Assembly (NCBI RefSeq): GCF_039537705.1
Contig: NZ_BAABBA010000007.1
Coordinates: 147,904 to 211,903 of the forward strand
Length of the DNA stretch: 64,000 bases
DNA from: Georgenia daeguensis
Lineage (GTDB): Bacteria; Actinomycetota; Actinomycetes; Actinomycetales; Actinomycetaceae
Direction: 5' to 3'
Below, one piece after another: positions 33,057-40,911 of this stretch. Under the pieces are notes generated by a model. The model was not told the origin of the DNA. It saw nothing but the letters and a program-made list of their open reading frames with translations, and did not search any database. Position numbers and translations under genes: made by a program. The stretch's first letter is position 1. Every line of letters begins with the position of its first letter.

Positions 33057-34229
33057 ATGGCGACCGACACCAGGCCCCCGAGCAGCCCCGGGCTGCCCCG
33101 CTCCCACGCCGCGGTGGCACCCCCCGCGAGCAACGACGACCCGACCACCCTGCTCGACCGGCCGGAGCCCCCCGGCCGGCGCGCGGGGCGCGGGGCGGCG
33201 CGGACCGCGGTCGTCGTCGCGCTCGCGATCCTGGTCGCCGTCGCCGGGGCGGGCGTCGCGGGCGTCTCCTACCTGCAGGGGCGGCTGGAGGCCGGCATCG
33301 AGCGGATCGGGGACCCGTTCACGGAGATCGCGGACCGGCCCGTGAGCACCCCCCGGACGGTGGTCGAGGCGGACGGTGCGGCCGTCACGCTGCCGCCGCC
33401 GGTGAACATCCTCATCCTCGGGTCTGACAGCCGGATCTCCGCGGGCGACCCGAGCAGCTGGACGGCCGGGGCCCAGCGCACCGACGCGATCATGCTCGCG
33501 CAGGTCTCGGGCGACCGGAAGAGCCTGACGATCATGTCGATCCCGCGCGACTCGTGGGTCCCGATCCCCGGGCACGGCACGGCCAAGATCAACGCGGCGT
33601 TCTCCTGGGGCGGTCCCACGCTGATGATCCAGACCGTCGAGCAGCTGACGGGGGTGCGGATCGACCACTTCGCCGTCGCCGACTTCGAGTCCTTCTCCGA
33701 GCTCACCGACGAGCTGGGCGGCGTGGAGATCAGGCTCGAGCAGCCGCTGGCGGTGGACGGAGTCACTCTCGACGAGGGCACCCACCTGCTCGACGGCGCG
33801 CAGGCGCTCACCTACGCCCGTGAGCGCTACAACGTGCCCGGCGGCGACTTCGGGCGGGTGCAGCGTCAGCAGAACTGGATGCGCGGCATCATGCGGGCGA
33901 TCTTCGACCGCGACGTGCTCACGGACCCGGCGCGGCTGATGTCTACCCTGGAGGCGGTCACCCGCTCGCTCTCCCTGGACGACGGTCTGACGATCGCGAG
34001 GATGCGTGACCTGGCCATCAGTGCGCGCGAGCTGCGCCCCGACTCCGTCCGGTTCATCACCGCGCCGTACATCGGCACCGGCTGGAGCCCGGACGGGAAG
34101 CAGTCCATCGTCCTGCTCGACGAGCCGGCGCTGAGGACCGTCACCACCGCGTTCGCCGAGGACCGCATCGGCGAGTACCTCGCCGAGCACCCGGCCGCGG
34201 CACCCGCCCTCGGCGGTTACGTGCCCTAG
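33057..34229 (+). CDS. LytR-CpsA-Psr (LCP) family cell-wall polymer ligase
   Basis: 390 aa. Disordered N terminus, one TM anchor (about 47-70), then an extracytoplasmic LCP domain: ILILGSDSR, QRTDAIMLAQVSGDRKS, IMSIPRDSWVPIPGHG (Arg-Asp pair), KINAAFSWGGP and ALTYARERYNVPGGDFGR with its Arg/Asp residues. LCP enzymes move lipid-linked polymers onto peptidoglycan, so this is the likely final step for the locus. The ATG at 33057 follows GGAAGGA at the end of the small TM gene. Confidence 0.92.
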   Translation: MATDTRPPSSPGLPRSHAAVAPPASNDDPTTLLDRPEPPGRRAGRGAARTAVVVALAILVAVAGAGVAGVSYLQGRLEAGIERIGDPFTEIADRPVSTPRTVVEADGAAVTLPPPVNILILGSDSRISAGDPSSWTAGAQRTDAIMLAQVSGDRKSLTIMSIPRDSWVPIPGHGTAKINAAFSWGGPTLMIQTVEQLTGVRIDHFAVADFESFSELTDELGGVEIRLEQPLAVDGVTLDEGTHLLDGAQALTYARERYNVPGGDFGRVQRQQNWMRGIMRAIFDRDVLTDPARLMSTLEAVTRSLSLDDGLTIARMRDLAISARELRPDSVRFITAPYIGTGWSPDGKQSIVLLDEPALRTVTTAFAEDRIGEYLAEHPAAAPALGGYVP

Positions 34230-34257
34230 GTGTACTGCCCCGCCAGGCTGGGTACGC

Positions 34258-34659
34258 CTAGTACGCGTCCGTGCCCTCGGCGAAGAGGGTCACGTGCAGC
34301 CCCGCCGCCACCTCGAGGCGCGAGTTCAGGGAGTGCCACGGCGTGACGGTGGGCGGGGCGACCAGCTCCGCGCCCGCCCCGACCAGCCGGTCCGTCATGC
34401 CGGGGGTGTCGTCGACCTGGAAGGCGAGGCGGATCTTCGGGGCGACGTGCCGGCCGACCTCGACGTCGTCGATGAGGTCCTTCTGCGCCGGGTTCGCGAT
34501 CTCGAGGGTGGCCCGGCCCGCGCCCAGGATCGTGACCTCCGCCCCGCCGTCGCTGGAGTAGGTCTCCTCCACCGGCAGCCCGACCACGTCGCGGAAGAAC
34601 GCGACGGCCTTCTCGTAGTCCTCGGCCTCGACGACGACGCGCAGCTGATGGACGCCCAT
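34258..34659 (-). CDS. VOC (glyoxalase/bleomycin-resistance) family protein
   Basis: 133 aa with two beta-alpha-beta-beta-beta modules: LRVVVEAEDYEKAVAFFRDV then GAEVTILGAGRATLEIAN, and IRLAFQVDDTPGMTDRLVGAG then GLHVTLFAE. VOC proteins are small dioxygenases, isomerases or antibiotic-binding proteins; the metal set here (His5, Glu50s, His/Glu late) is only partly evident. The ATG at 34659 is the first Met before the fold. It is convergent with the LCP gene and divergent from another VOC gene 112 bp away. Confidence 0.8.
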   Translation of the reverse strand: MGVHQLRVVVEAEDYEKAVAFFRDVVGLPVEETYSSDGGAEVTILGAGRATLEIANPAQKDLIDDVEVGRHVAPKIRLAFQVDDTPGMTDRLVGAGAELVAPPTVTPWHSLNSRLEVAAGLHVTLFAEGTDAY

Positions 34660-34771
34660 CTCGCGAGCGTACCCACCCGCGTCCGGGGTGACCATGGGCG
34701 CGTGCGGCGCCGCGCCCTGGCGGGTGTGGGTGGGGCGTGGTTGTCTCGTCGCCACGACCTGAGGAGGCGTC

Positions 34772-35206
34772 ATGGCGGCAACCGTGCAGATCACCTTCGA
34801 CGCGGGCGACCCGGCGGCCCTGGCCCGGTTCTGGGCCGAGGTGCTGGGGTACGAGCTGGAACCGCCGCCGCCGGGCTTCGCCTCCTGGGACGAGGCGCTG
34901 ACGGCATGGGGAGTGCCCGAGGAGCGCCGCGACGAACGGTCCGCGCTCCGGGACCCCGACGGTGCGGGCCCGCGGCTGTTCTTCCAGCGCGTGCCCGAGG
35001 GGAAGACGGCCAAGAACCGGGTGCACCTGGACGTGCGCACCGCGAGCGGGATGCGGGGCGAGGAGCGGATGGCGGTCCTGGAGGAGCGCTGCGCGCAGCT
35101 CGTCGCGCTCGGCGCCCGCAGGGTGCGTCGCTTCGAGCCCGACAACCTGGATGGCGGGCACATCGTCATGCAGGACCCGGAGGGCAACGAGTTCTGTCTC
35201 GACTGA
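34772..35206 (+). CDS. VOC family protein (glyoxalase-like domain)
   Basis: 144 aa. TVQITFDAGDPAALARFWAEV then GYELEPPPPGF, FFQRVPEGKTAKNRVHLDV and a final DPEGNEFCLD match the Glyoxalase-like (Glyoxalase_6) type that is common in actinobacteria. The family binds small ligands; no substrate is known. Strong ribosome site GAGGAGG before ATG 34772. An imperfect hairpin (35218-35255) follows the stop. Confidence 0.84.
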   Translation: MAATVQITFDAGDPAALARFWAEVLGYELEPPPPGFASWDEALTAWGVPEERRDERSALRDPDGAGPRLFFQRVPEGKTAKNRVHLDVRTASGMRGEERMAVLEERCAQLVALGARRVRRFEPDNLDGGHIVMQDPEGNEFCLD

Positions 35207-35217
35207 GGGGGCGGCGG

Positions 35218-35255
35218 CCGCTCGCCGTGACGGCCGGTCCTCGGCGTGCGAGCGG
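35218..35255 (+). terminator. Possible hairpin terminator after the VOC gene
   Basis: 8-bp inverted repeat (CCGCTCGC / GCGAGCGG) with a 22-base loop that itself contains GC-rich pairing. No U-tract. Weak evidence. Confidence 0.3.
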
Positions 35256-35325
35256 CGAGCTGTCCACCTACCGTCGAAGAACCCAGTGACCGCCACCGCA
35301 CGTTCTGTGAGACGGAGGAGGAGCC

Positions 35326-35604
35326 GTGGCATCGAAGAGCAGCACCACGACGGATCACGACGAGATCCGGCAGTGGGTGGAGAAGCACGACGGCAAGCCC
35401 GCGAGCGTCCGGGGGACGGAGGGCTCGGGCGACGCCGGGGTCCTGCGCATCGACTTCCCCGGCGGAGCCGGCGAGGACCAGCTCGAGCACATCAGCTGGG
35501 ACGACTGGTTCGCCAAGTTCGATGAGGAGAAGCTGGCGTTCCTCTACCAGGAGCAGAAGGCCGACGGCAGCGACTCGACCTTCTTCAAGCTGGTCTCCCG
35601 GTGA
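35326..35604 (+). CDS. Conserved small hypothetical protein (92 aa)
   Basis: 92 aa acidic protein: DHDEIRQWVEKHDGKPASVRG at the start, GVLRIDFPGG in the middle and LEHISWDDWFAKFDEEKLAF then LYQEQKADGSDSTFFKLVSR at the end. I recognise this as a small conserved protein found across actinobacteria and some proteobacteria, sometimes mislabelled as a glucan branching enzyme. It has no catalytic motif. GTG start with GGAGGAG upstream. Its stop overlaps the start of the following SDR gene (GTGA), so the two are translated together. Confidence 0.75.
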   Translation: MASKSSTTTDHDEIRQWVEKHDGKPASVRGTEGSGDAGVLRIDFPGGAGEDQLEHISWDDWFAKFDEEKLAFLYQEQKADGSDSTFFKLVSR

Positions 35605-36434
35605 GCGCGGAACCGAGCCCCACCGAGCAGCCCGCGGCGTTCGAGCCGCGCCGGGTCGTGGTCACCGGAGCCGACTCGGGGATCGGCAGGGCGACGGCCG
35701 TCGCGCTCGCCGCCCCCGGGCGGCAGGTAGGCATCACGTGGCACGAGGACAGCGACGGCGCCGAGGCGACGGCGCGGGAGGTCCGGGCCGCCGGCGCCAC
35801 CGCGCACGTGCGCCGGCTGGACCTCACGGAGCCGCAGAACGGCGCCGCGGTCGTCGACGAGCTCGCCGCGACGATGGGCGGCGTCGACACCCTGGTGATG
35901 AGCTCGGGGACGGGGACCTCCACGCTCCTTCTCGAGATGGACTACGCCAGCTGGCGCGACGTCGTCGCCGTCGACCTGGACGGCGCCTTCTGCTGTCTGC
36001 AGGCCGCGGCACGCCACATGGTCGCTGCGGGTGACGGTGGCCGGATCGTCGCCATCACCTCCGTCCACGAGCACGCCCCGCGTGTGGGGGCGGGCCCCTA
36101 CTGCGCCGCCAAGGGTGGCCTCGGCCTGCTGGTGAAGGTGGCCGCTCTCGAGCTCGCCGAGCACGGCATCACCGTCAACGCGGTCGCGCCCGGCGAGATC
36201 GCGACCCCCATGACCGGCCAGGAGGACGAGTCGGTCCTGGTCGACAAGTACCGGCCCGGGATCCCCGTCTCCCGCCCGGGCGACGCCCGTGAGATCGCCG
36301 CCACCGTGGCGTTCCTCTGCGGGCCGGACGCCGCGTACGTCAACGGGGCCTCGTGGGCGGTCGACGGCGGCATGCTCACCATGGGGCCGATGGCCGGGTC
36401 GCACCTGACCAGCGACGACTGGCGCCGCCCCTGA
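35601..36434 (+). CDS. Short-chain dehydrogenase/reductase
   Basis: 277 aa classical SDR. Nucleotide loop TGADSGIGRAT (about 23-33), the catalytic Ser in ITSVHEH, and Tyr/Lys in YCAAKGG. The usual N-N-A-G segment is replaced by MSSGTG. C-terminal NGASWAVDGGMLTMGP is typical of glucose-1-dehydrogenase-like SDRs. An N-terminal extension of about 15 residues is disordered. Translationally coupled to the upstream 92-aa protein. Substrate unknown. Confidence 0.87.
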   Translation: MSAEPSPTEQPAAFEPRRVVVTGADSGIGRATAVALAAPGRQVGITWHEDSDGAEATAREVRAAGATAHVRRLDLTEPQNGAAVVDELAATMGGVDTLVMSSGTGTSTLLLEMDYASWRDVVAVDLDGAFCCLQAAARHMVAAGDGGRIVAITSVHEHAPRVGAGPYCAAKGGLGLLVKVAALELAEHGITVNAVAPGEIATPMTGQEDESVLVDKYRPGIPVSRPGDAREIAATVAFLCGPDAAYVNGASWAVDGGMLTMGPMAGSHLTSDDWRRP

Positions 36435-36466
36435 GCGTGTTTCGGTCTCTCACGGACCCGGCGCAG

Positions 36467-36541
36467 GCGGACGAGCCGTCGGCCGACCGGCCGCTGACGG
36501 ACCAGCCGCCGGCGGACGAGCCGCCGACGGACCAGCCGCTG
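36467..36541. repeat. 15-bp tandem repeat (5 imperfect copies) between convergent genes
   Basis: Five consecutive 15-base units of the form GCGGACGAGCCGTCG / ACGGACCAGCCGCCG at 36467, 36482, 36497, 36512 and 36527. They fill most of the 135-bp gap between the SDR gene and the convergent PPOX gene. Unit length is a multiple of three. Confidence 0.8.
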
Positions 36542-36569
36542 GCGGCCGCCCGTCCGACGACGGCGTGAG

Positions 36570-36989
36570 TCAGCCCAGGTCCGCGCCGAGCCACCGCTCC
36601 GGACGCAGCGAGATCACCACCTGCTCGCCGAGCTCCGCCCGGGCGAAGTCGATGTAACGTGCCGCCGCCCGCTCCGGCAGGTACCGGTGGGCGATCTCGT
36701 GCAGGTGCTCCTCGGTGCCGGGCTCGATGCCGCTCACCGGCCCCTCGACGGACACGTACCTGACGGAGGGCCGGACGCGGTCCACCATCATGGTGAACCG
36801 GCCGGCGGACTCGATGAGCCGCGTCTTGCGCGAGCGGGCCCCCGTGAGCACCCACAGCAGCGCGCCGGGGGAGTACTGGTACCAGATCGGCACGGTGAGC
36901 GGCGCCCGCCCGTCCCCGCCCTCCACCGACAGCGCCGCCACGTGCGGCTCGGCCAGGAACTGCTCGCTCTCCACCCTCGTCAGTGCCAT
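36570..36989 (-). CDS. PPOX-class (pyridoxamine 5'-phosphate oxidase-like) FMN/F420-binding protein
   Basis: 139 aa split-barrel protein: SEQFLAEPHVAALSVEG, LTVPIWYQYSPGALLWVLTG, SRKTRLIESAGRFTMMVDR and VRYVSVEGPVSGIE. These strands form the FMN or F420 pocket of the PPOX family, common in actinobacteria. Which cofactor it uses and its reaction are not decidable here. The ATG at 36989 is the first Met of the fold. Confidence 0.83.
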   Translation of the reverse strand: MALTRVESEQFLAEPHVAALSVEGGDGRAPLTVPIWYQYSPGALLWVLTGARSRKTRLIESAGRFTMMVDRVRPSVRYVSVEGPVSGIEPGTEEHLHEIAHRYLPERAAARYIDFARAELGEQVVISLRPERWLGADLG

Positions 36990-37182
36990 GGCGGGACGTT
37001 ATCCAGTCCCACCGACACGGGCGAGATCCACCCGCAGATCGCCCGCGAGCGACGCACCGATCGCCGTACCGCAACGCCAGGGCGCCCCTACACTCGCGCC
37101 CACAGTTCGTCGGGGGACGGCCGGGTCAGCGACGCCCCGACCGGCCACCACATGCCCTGTCAGGTGCGTCGCGGAGGACACC

Positions 37183-38664
37183 ATGACCCCTTCACCAAGG
37201 CCGGACCTCGACCTCGCCGCACTCCAGGAGCGCGTCACCGGACGCGTGCACCGACCGGGCGAGGCCGGCTACACCGGGCTCGCCACGCCCTGGAACCTCG
37301 CCGTCGCCACGTCCCCGGCCGCCGTGGTCGAGGTCGTCAGCGCCGACGACGTCTCCGAGGCCCTGCTGTTCGCCGCCGCCAACGGGCTGCCGGTGGCCGT
37401 CCAGTCCACCGGGCACGGCATCGCCTCGGACCTCGACGGTGCGCTGCTGATCCACACGGGCCGGCTCGACGAGTGCACCGTCCACCCCGAGGGCTGGGCG
37501 CGCGTCGGTGCCGGCGTGCGGTGGGCGCGCCTGCTCGCCGAGGCGGCGCCGCACGGGCTGGCCGGGCCGGTCGGGTCGGCGCCCGACGTCGGCGTCGTCG
37601 GCTACACCACGGGCGGCGGGATCGGGCCCCTCGCCCGGACGTGGGGCGCCGCGTCCGACCGCGTCCGCGCGTTCGACGTCGTCACCGGCGACGGCATGGT
37701 CCGGCGCGCCACGGCGGTGGACGAGCCGGACCTGTTCTGGGGGCTGCGCGGCGGCAAGGGCGCGCTCGGCGTCGTCACCGCCGTCGAGCTCGACCTCGTC
37801 CCCCAGGCCGAGGTCTACGGCGGCGCCCTCTACGTCGACGGCGCTCACGCGGCCGCGATGCTGCACACCTGGCGCGAGTGGTGCCGGGGCCTGCCGCCCG
37901 AGGCGACGACGTCGGTCGCGCTGCTCAACCTGCCCGAGGGCGTCCCCGGTGTTCCGCCGCCCCTCGCGGGCCGGTTCACCGTGGCCGTGCGGTTCGTCTG
38001 GACGGGCGACCACGGGCGCGGCGCCGAGCTCTTCACGCCGCTGCGCGCCGTCGCCGAGCCGATCATCGACATGGTTGGCCCGATGCCCTTCGCGCAGATC
38101 GGGATGGTCCACGCCGACCCGGTCGACCCGCTGCCCGCCAGCGAGTACAACCACCTGCTCCGCGACCTGCCGGCCGAGCTCGTCGATGCGCTCCTGGAGG
38201 TGGCCGGGCCCGGGACGTCGTCGCCGCAGCTCATGGTGGAGATCCGTCAGCTCGGCGGGGCGCTGGCCAAGGAGCCGGCCGTCCCGAGCGCCGTGTGCCA
38301 CCGCGACGCGGCGTACTGCCTCGAGCTCGTGGGTGTTCTCGTCCCGCCGCTGGCCGAGGCGCTCGCAGCGCACGCCCGGGTGGTGGCCGAGGTGGTCGCA
38401 CCCTGGGACACGGGCGGCGTGCTGCCCAACTTCGGCGCCCACGCCGGCGCCGGGGGCGTCGCCCGGTGCTACGACGACGTCACCCTGGCCCGCCTGACCG
38501 AGCTGGCCGAGCGGTACGACCCGGCCCGCCTGCTGCGCATCGGCCAGGTCCCGCCGCGCACACCCGCGGGCGTGCCGGCGGTGACGTCGCCGGACGTCGC
38601 GGTCGCCGCCGTCGCCGAGGCACCGGCCACCACCGCGGACGAGGAGCCGACGGCGCAGGGGTGA
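37183..38664 (+). CDS. FAD-binding (BBE/PCMH-type) oxidoreductase
   Basis: 493 aa. PCMH FAD domain: AVVEVVSADDVSEALLFAAA, VAVQSTGHGIASD with His78, the likely single covalent FAD attachment, and GSAPDVGVVGYTTGGGIGP. The substrate domain is central, and the BBE C terminus is GGVARCYDDVTLARL then YDPARLLRIGQ. The Cys that gives bicovalent FAD in many relatives is absent from the SAPDVGVVG stretch. It probably oxidises an alcohol, sugar or alkaloid-like compound with O2. A 30-residue Ala/Val/Thr tail is extra. GCGGAGGAC lies before ATG 37183. Confidence 0.83.
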   Translation: MTPSPRPDLDLAALQERVTGRVHRPGEAGYTGLATPWNLAVATSPAAVVEVVSADDVSEALLFAAANGLPVAVQSTGHGIASDLDGALLIHTGRLDECTVHPEGWARVGAGVRWARLLAEAAPHGLAGPVGSAPDVGVVGYTTGGGIGPLARTWGAASDRVRAFDVVTGDGMVRRATAVDEPDLFWGLRGGKGALGVVTAVELDLVPQAEVYGGALYVDGAHAAAMLHTWREWCRGLPPEATTSVALLNLPEGVPGVPPPLAGRFTVAVRFVWTGDHGRGAELFTPLRAVAEPIIDMVGPMPFAQIGMVHADPVDPLPASEYNHLLRDLPAELVDALLEVAGPGTSSPQLMVEIRQLGGALAKEPAVPSAVCHRDAAYCLELVGVLVPPLAEALAAHARVVAEVVAPWDTGGVLPNFGAHAGAGGVARCYDDVTLARLTELAERYDPARLLRIGQVPPRTPAGVPAVTSPDVAVAAVAEAPATTADEEPTAQG

Positions 38665-38749
38665 CCTGCGTCGTCGTCCGGGCAGCCGGGCGAGCAGGCG
38701 CCTTGTGCGGCCCACCGGAGAGGAGGAGGCTGGTCCGGGAGGTGCCGCC

Positions 38750-39184
38750 ATGGCCGACCACGTCTCGACGACGAGCATCGACATCGACGCGCTCCCGCGC
38801 ACCGTGTGGACCGTCCTGACCAGCCCGGAGCTCTCGCGGCACGTGATGTTCGGCGCGAGCGTCGCGAGCGACTACGTGCCCGGCAGCCGGATCACGTTCA
38901 CCGGCGAGTGGGAGGGCAAGCCGTTCCAGGACCACGGCGAGATCGTGGAAATCGAGGAGCCGCGGCTGCTGCGCTACACCCACTTCAGCCCGCTGACCGG
39001 CGAGCCGGACGTGCCCGAGAACTACCACACGCTGACCTGGACGCTCGAGGAGACCGCCCACGGGACACGGGTCACCCTGACGCAGGACAACAATCCCACC
39101 GAGGAGGCCGCCCAGCACTCCACGGAGAACTGGCAACGGGCCCTGGCGGGGCTGAAGCAGGCGGCGGAGGTCTTCAGCGGCTGA
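38750..39184 (+). CDS. SRPBCC-family protein (AHSA1/START-like)
   Basis: 144 aa. STTSIDIDALPRTVWTVLTS, then SRITFTGEWEGKPFQDHG, RLLRYTHFSPLTGEPD, TLTWTLEETAHGTRVTLTQ and a last helix NWQRALAGLKQAAEVF: the AHSA1-type helix-grip fold. Such proteins bind hydrophobic ligands; no function is assigned. GGGAGG precedes ATG 38750. 14 bp ahead of the GH13 gene. Confidence 0.85.
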   Translation: MADHVSTTSIDIDALPRTVWTVLTSPELSRHVMFGASVASDYVPGSRITFTGEWEGKPFQDHGEIVEIEEPRLLRYTHFSPLTGEPDVPENYHTLTWTLEETAHGTRVTLTQDNNPTEEAAQHSTENWQRALAGLKQAAEVFSG

Positions 39185-39198
39185 CAGGATGGTCGACC

Positions 39199-40503
39199 GT
39201 GACGACCTGGCACGAGCACGCGATCTTCTGGCACGCCTACCCCCTCGGCCTCGTCGGCGCGGAGCCGGTGCTCGACCCCGCGGCTCCGGTCGCCCACCGG
39301 CTGCCGCGCCTGGCCGGCTGGCTGGACCACGCCGTCGAGCTCGGGGCCTCCGCGCTGCTGCTGGGGCCGGTCTTCACGTCCCACAGCCACGGCTACGACA
39401 CCGTCGACCACTTCACGATCGACCCCCGCCTCGGCGACCGCGGGGACTTCGACGCGCTCGTCGCCGCCGCCCACGAGCGCGGGCTCAAGGTCGTCCTCGA
39501 CGGCGTCTTCAACCACGTCGGGTCCCGGCACCCCGCCTTCCTGCGCGCGGTCGACGGCGGACCCGACCACCCGGAGGCGGGGCTGTTCCGGCTGACGTGG
39601 CCGGAGGGTGCGACGGCCGGGACCCGGCCGGGGTACGCGACCTTCGAGGGGCACGAGGGTCTCGTGGCGCTGGACCACGACGCCGACGCCGTGGCTGAGC
39701 TCGTCGAGGAGGTCATGCGGTACTGGCTGCGTGCTGGGGCCGACGGCTGGCGGCTCGACGCCGCGTACGCGGTGCCGCCCTCGTTCTGGGCGAAGGTGCT
39801 TCCCGCGGTGCGTGCCGAGTTCCCCGAGGCGTACGTGGTCGGCGAGGTCATCCACGGCGACTACGCCGGCTTCGTCGCGGCCTCGGGGGTGGACGCGGTG
39901 ACCCAGTACGAGCTCTGGAAGGCGATCTGGAGCAGCCTGAACGACCGCAACCTCTACGAGCTCGACCACGCCCTCGGGCGGCACAACGCCCTGCTGGAGA
40001 CGTTCGCGCCCATGACGTTCGTGGGCAACCACGACGTCACCCGCATCGCCTCGCGCCTGAGCGACCGGGGCCACCTGCCGCACGCGCTGGTCGTCCTGTT
40101 CACCGTCGGCGGCGCGCCGTCGGTGTACGCCGGCGACGAGTACGCCCTGGAGGGTGTCAAGGAGGAGCGGCTCGGCGGCGACGACGCCGTCCGGCCGGCC
40201 TTCCCCGACGTGCCCGGCCAGCTGGCGGGCGACCTCGAGGTCCTCCGGCTGCACCGCGAGCTGATCTCGCTGCGCCGCCGCCACCCGTGGCTCCACCGCG
40301 CGCGGACCGCCCCGCTCGAGCTGTCCAACGAGATCCTCGCGTACGAGGTGACGGCGCCGGGGGAGCGGCTCGTGGTCGTCCTCAACCTCGGGGACGGCGA
40401 GGCGGAGGTCGGCGCGCGCGCGGGCGGGGTCCTGGCCGGCGGCGCGGACCTCGACGGCGACCGCGTCCGGGTGCCCGGGCACGGCTGGGCCGTCCTGGGC
40501 TGA
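39199..40503 (+). CDS. GH13 alpha-amylase-family glycoside hydrolase
   Basis: 434 aa (alpha/beta)8-barrel. The four GH13 regions are present: I DGVFNHVG, II GWRLDAAYAV (nucleophile Asp), III VVGEVIHG (acid/base Glu), IV FVGNHDVTR (transition-state Asp). It lacks a signal peptide and a full domain B, so it is cytoplasmic. This fits a maltodextrin- or trehalose-type amylase rather than a secreted one. A C-terminal beta-domain runs about 360-434. GTG start at 39199. Confidence 0.87.
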   Translation: MTTWHEHAIFWHAYPLGLVGAEPVLDPAAPVAHRLPRLAGWLDHAVELGASALLLGPVFTSHSHGYDTVDHFTIDPRLGDRGDFDALVAAAHERGLKVVLDGVFNHVGSRHPAFLRAVDGGPDHPEAGLFRLTWPEGATAGTRPGYATFEGHEGLVALDHDADAVAELVEEVMRYWLRAGADGWRLDAAYAVPPSFWAKVLPAVRAEFPEAYVVGEVIHGDYAGFVAASGVDAVTQYELWKAIWSSLNDRNLYELDHALGRHNALLETFAPMTFVGNHDVTRIASRLSDRGHLPHALVVLFTVGGAPSVYAGDEYALEGVKEERLGGDDAVRPAFPDVPGQLAGDLEVLRLHRELISLRRRHPWLHRARTAPLELSNEILAYEVTAPGERLVVVLNLGDGEAEVGARAGGVLAGGADLDGDRVRVPGHGWAVLG

Positions 40504-40545
40504 CGCCGCCTGGGCTCCGCCGCTCCGGGGCGCGGTTCCCCTAGG

Positions 40546-40797
40546 GTGAAAGACGTGGAGACTAGCGACCTGATCTGGAACAGGGCCGTCCGTGCCGAGC
40601 AGCCGGACTCCTTCCGGGAGGGTGACCGGGCCCTGCACGACGTCTCCCAGCTCACCGGTCTGGCTGCCAACGGCGGCCTCCTGCACGCCGTCGGGGCGCT
40701 CGGGCCCGTGGAACTGGGCGCGGCGGTCGCCGGTCTGCGCTGGCTGGAGCTCGAGGGGCTGGCCGGGGAGACCGAGGCCTTCGCCCCGATAGGCTGA
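40546..40797 (+). CDS. Small DMP19-like protein (83 aa)
   Basis: 83 aa. The segment FREGDRALHDVSQLTGLAANGGLLHAV resembles the N-terminal part of DMP19/DUF4375 proteins (Gly-Asp-x-Ala-Leu ... Asn-Gly-Gly), but the rest of that domain is missing. The downstream bases carry no continuation in other frames, so it looks like a compact or truncated version. GTG at 40546 or 40555 could start it. No function known. Confidence 0.5.
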   Translation: MKDVETSDLIWNRAVRAEQPDSFREGDRALHDVSQLTGLAANGGLLHAVGALGPVELGAAVAGLRWLELEGLAGETEAFAPIG

Positions 40798-40848
40798 GCG
40801 CCGGTCGTCCGACATCCCGCGTCGGCCGTCCGTTCCACGAAGAGAGAC

Positions 40849-40911
40849 ATGGACACAGACCACATACCCTCGGCCGCGTACCTCGGACATGAGGCGGTGC
40901 GCGGCCGGTGA
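40849..40911 (+). CDS. 20-codon leader ORF overlapping the CNNM gene
   Basis: Encodes MDTDHIPSAAYLGHEAVRGR. It has an ATG preceded by AGAGAG, and its TGA overlaps the GTG of the CorC-type gene (GTGA, 40908-40911). The codon choice is not obviously coding (ATA is rare here). It is too short to judge alone, but the coupling geometry suggests a translated leader peptide. Confidence 0.4.
   Translation: MDTDHIPSAAYLGHEAVRGR

Noticed and set aside
35326..35604. Glucan branching enzyme (a label sometimes given to such proteins)
   Set aside because: 92 aa with no GH13 motif; the label is not supported by the sequence.
36435..36569. Acidic repeat protein read through the 15-bp array on the plus strand
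   Set aside because: The frame begins inside the SDR gene, has no ribosome site and is composed only of the repeat.
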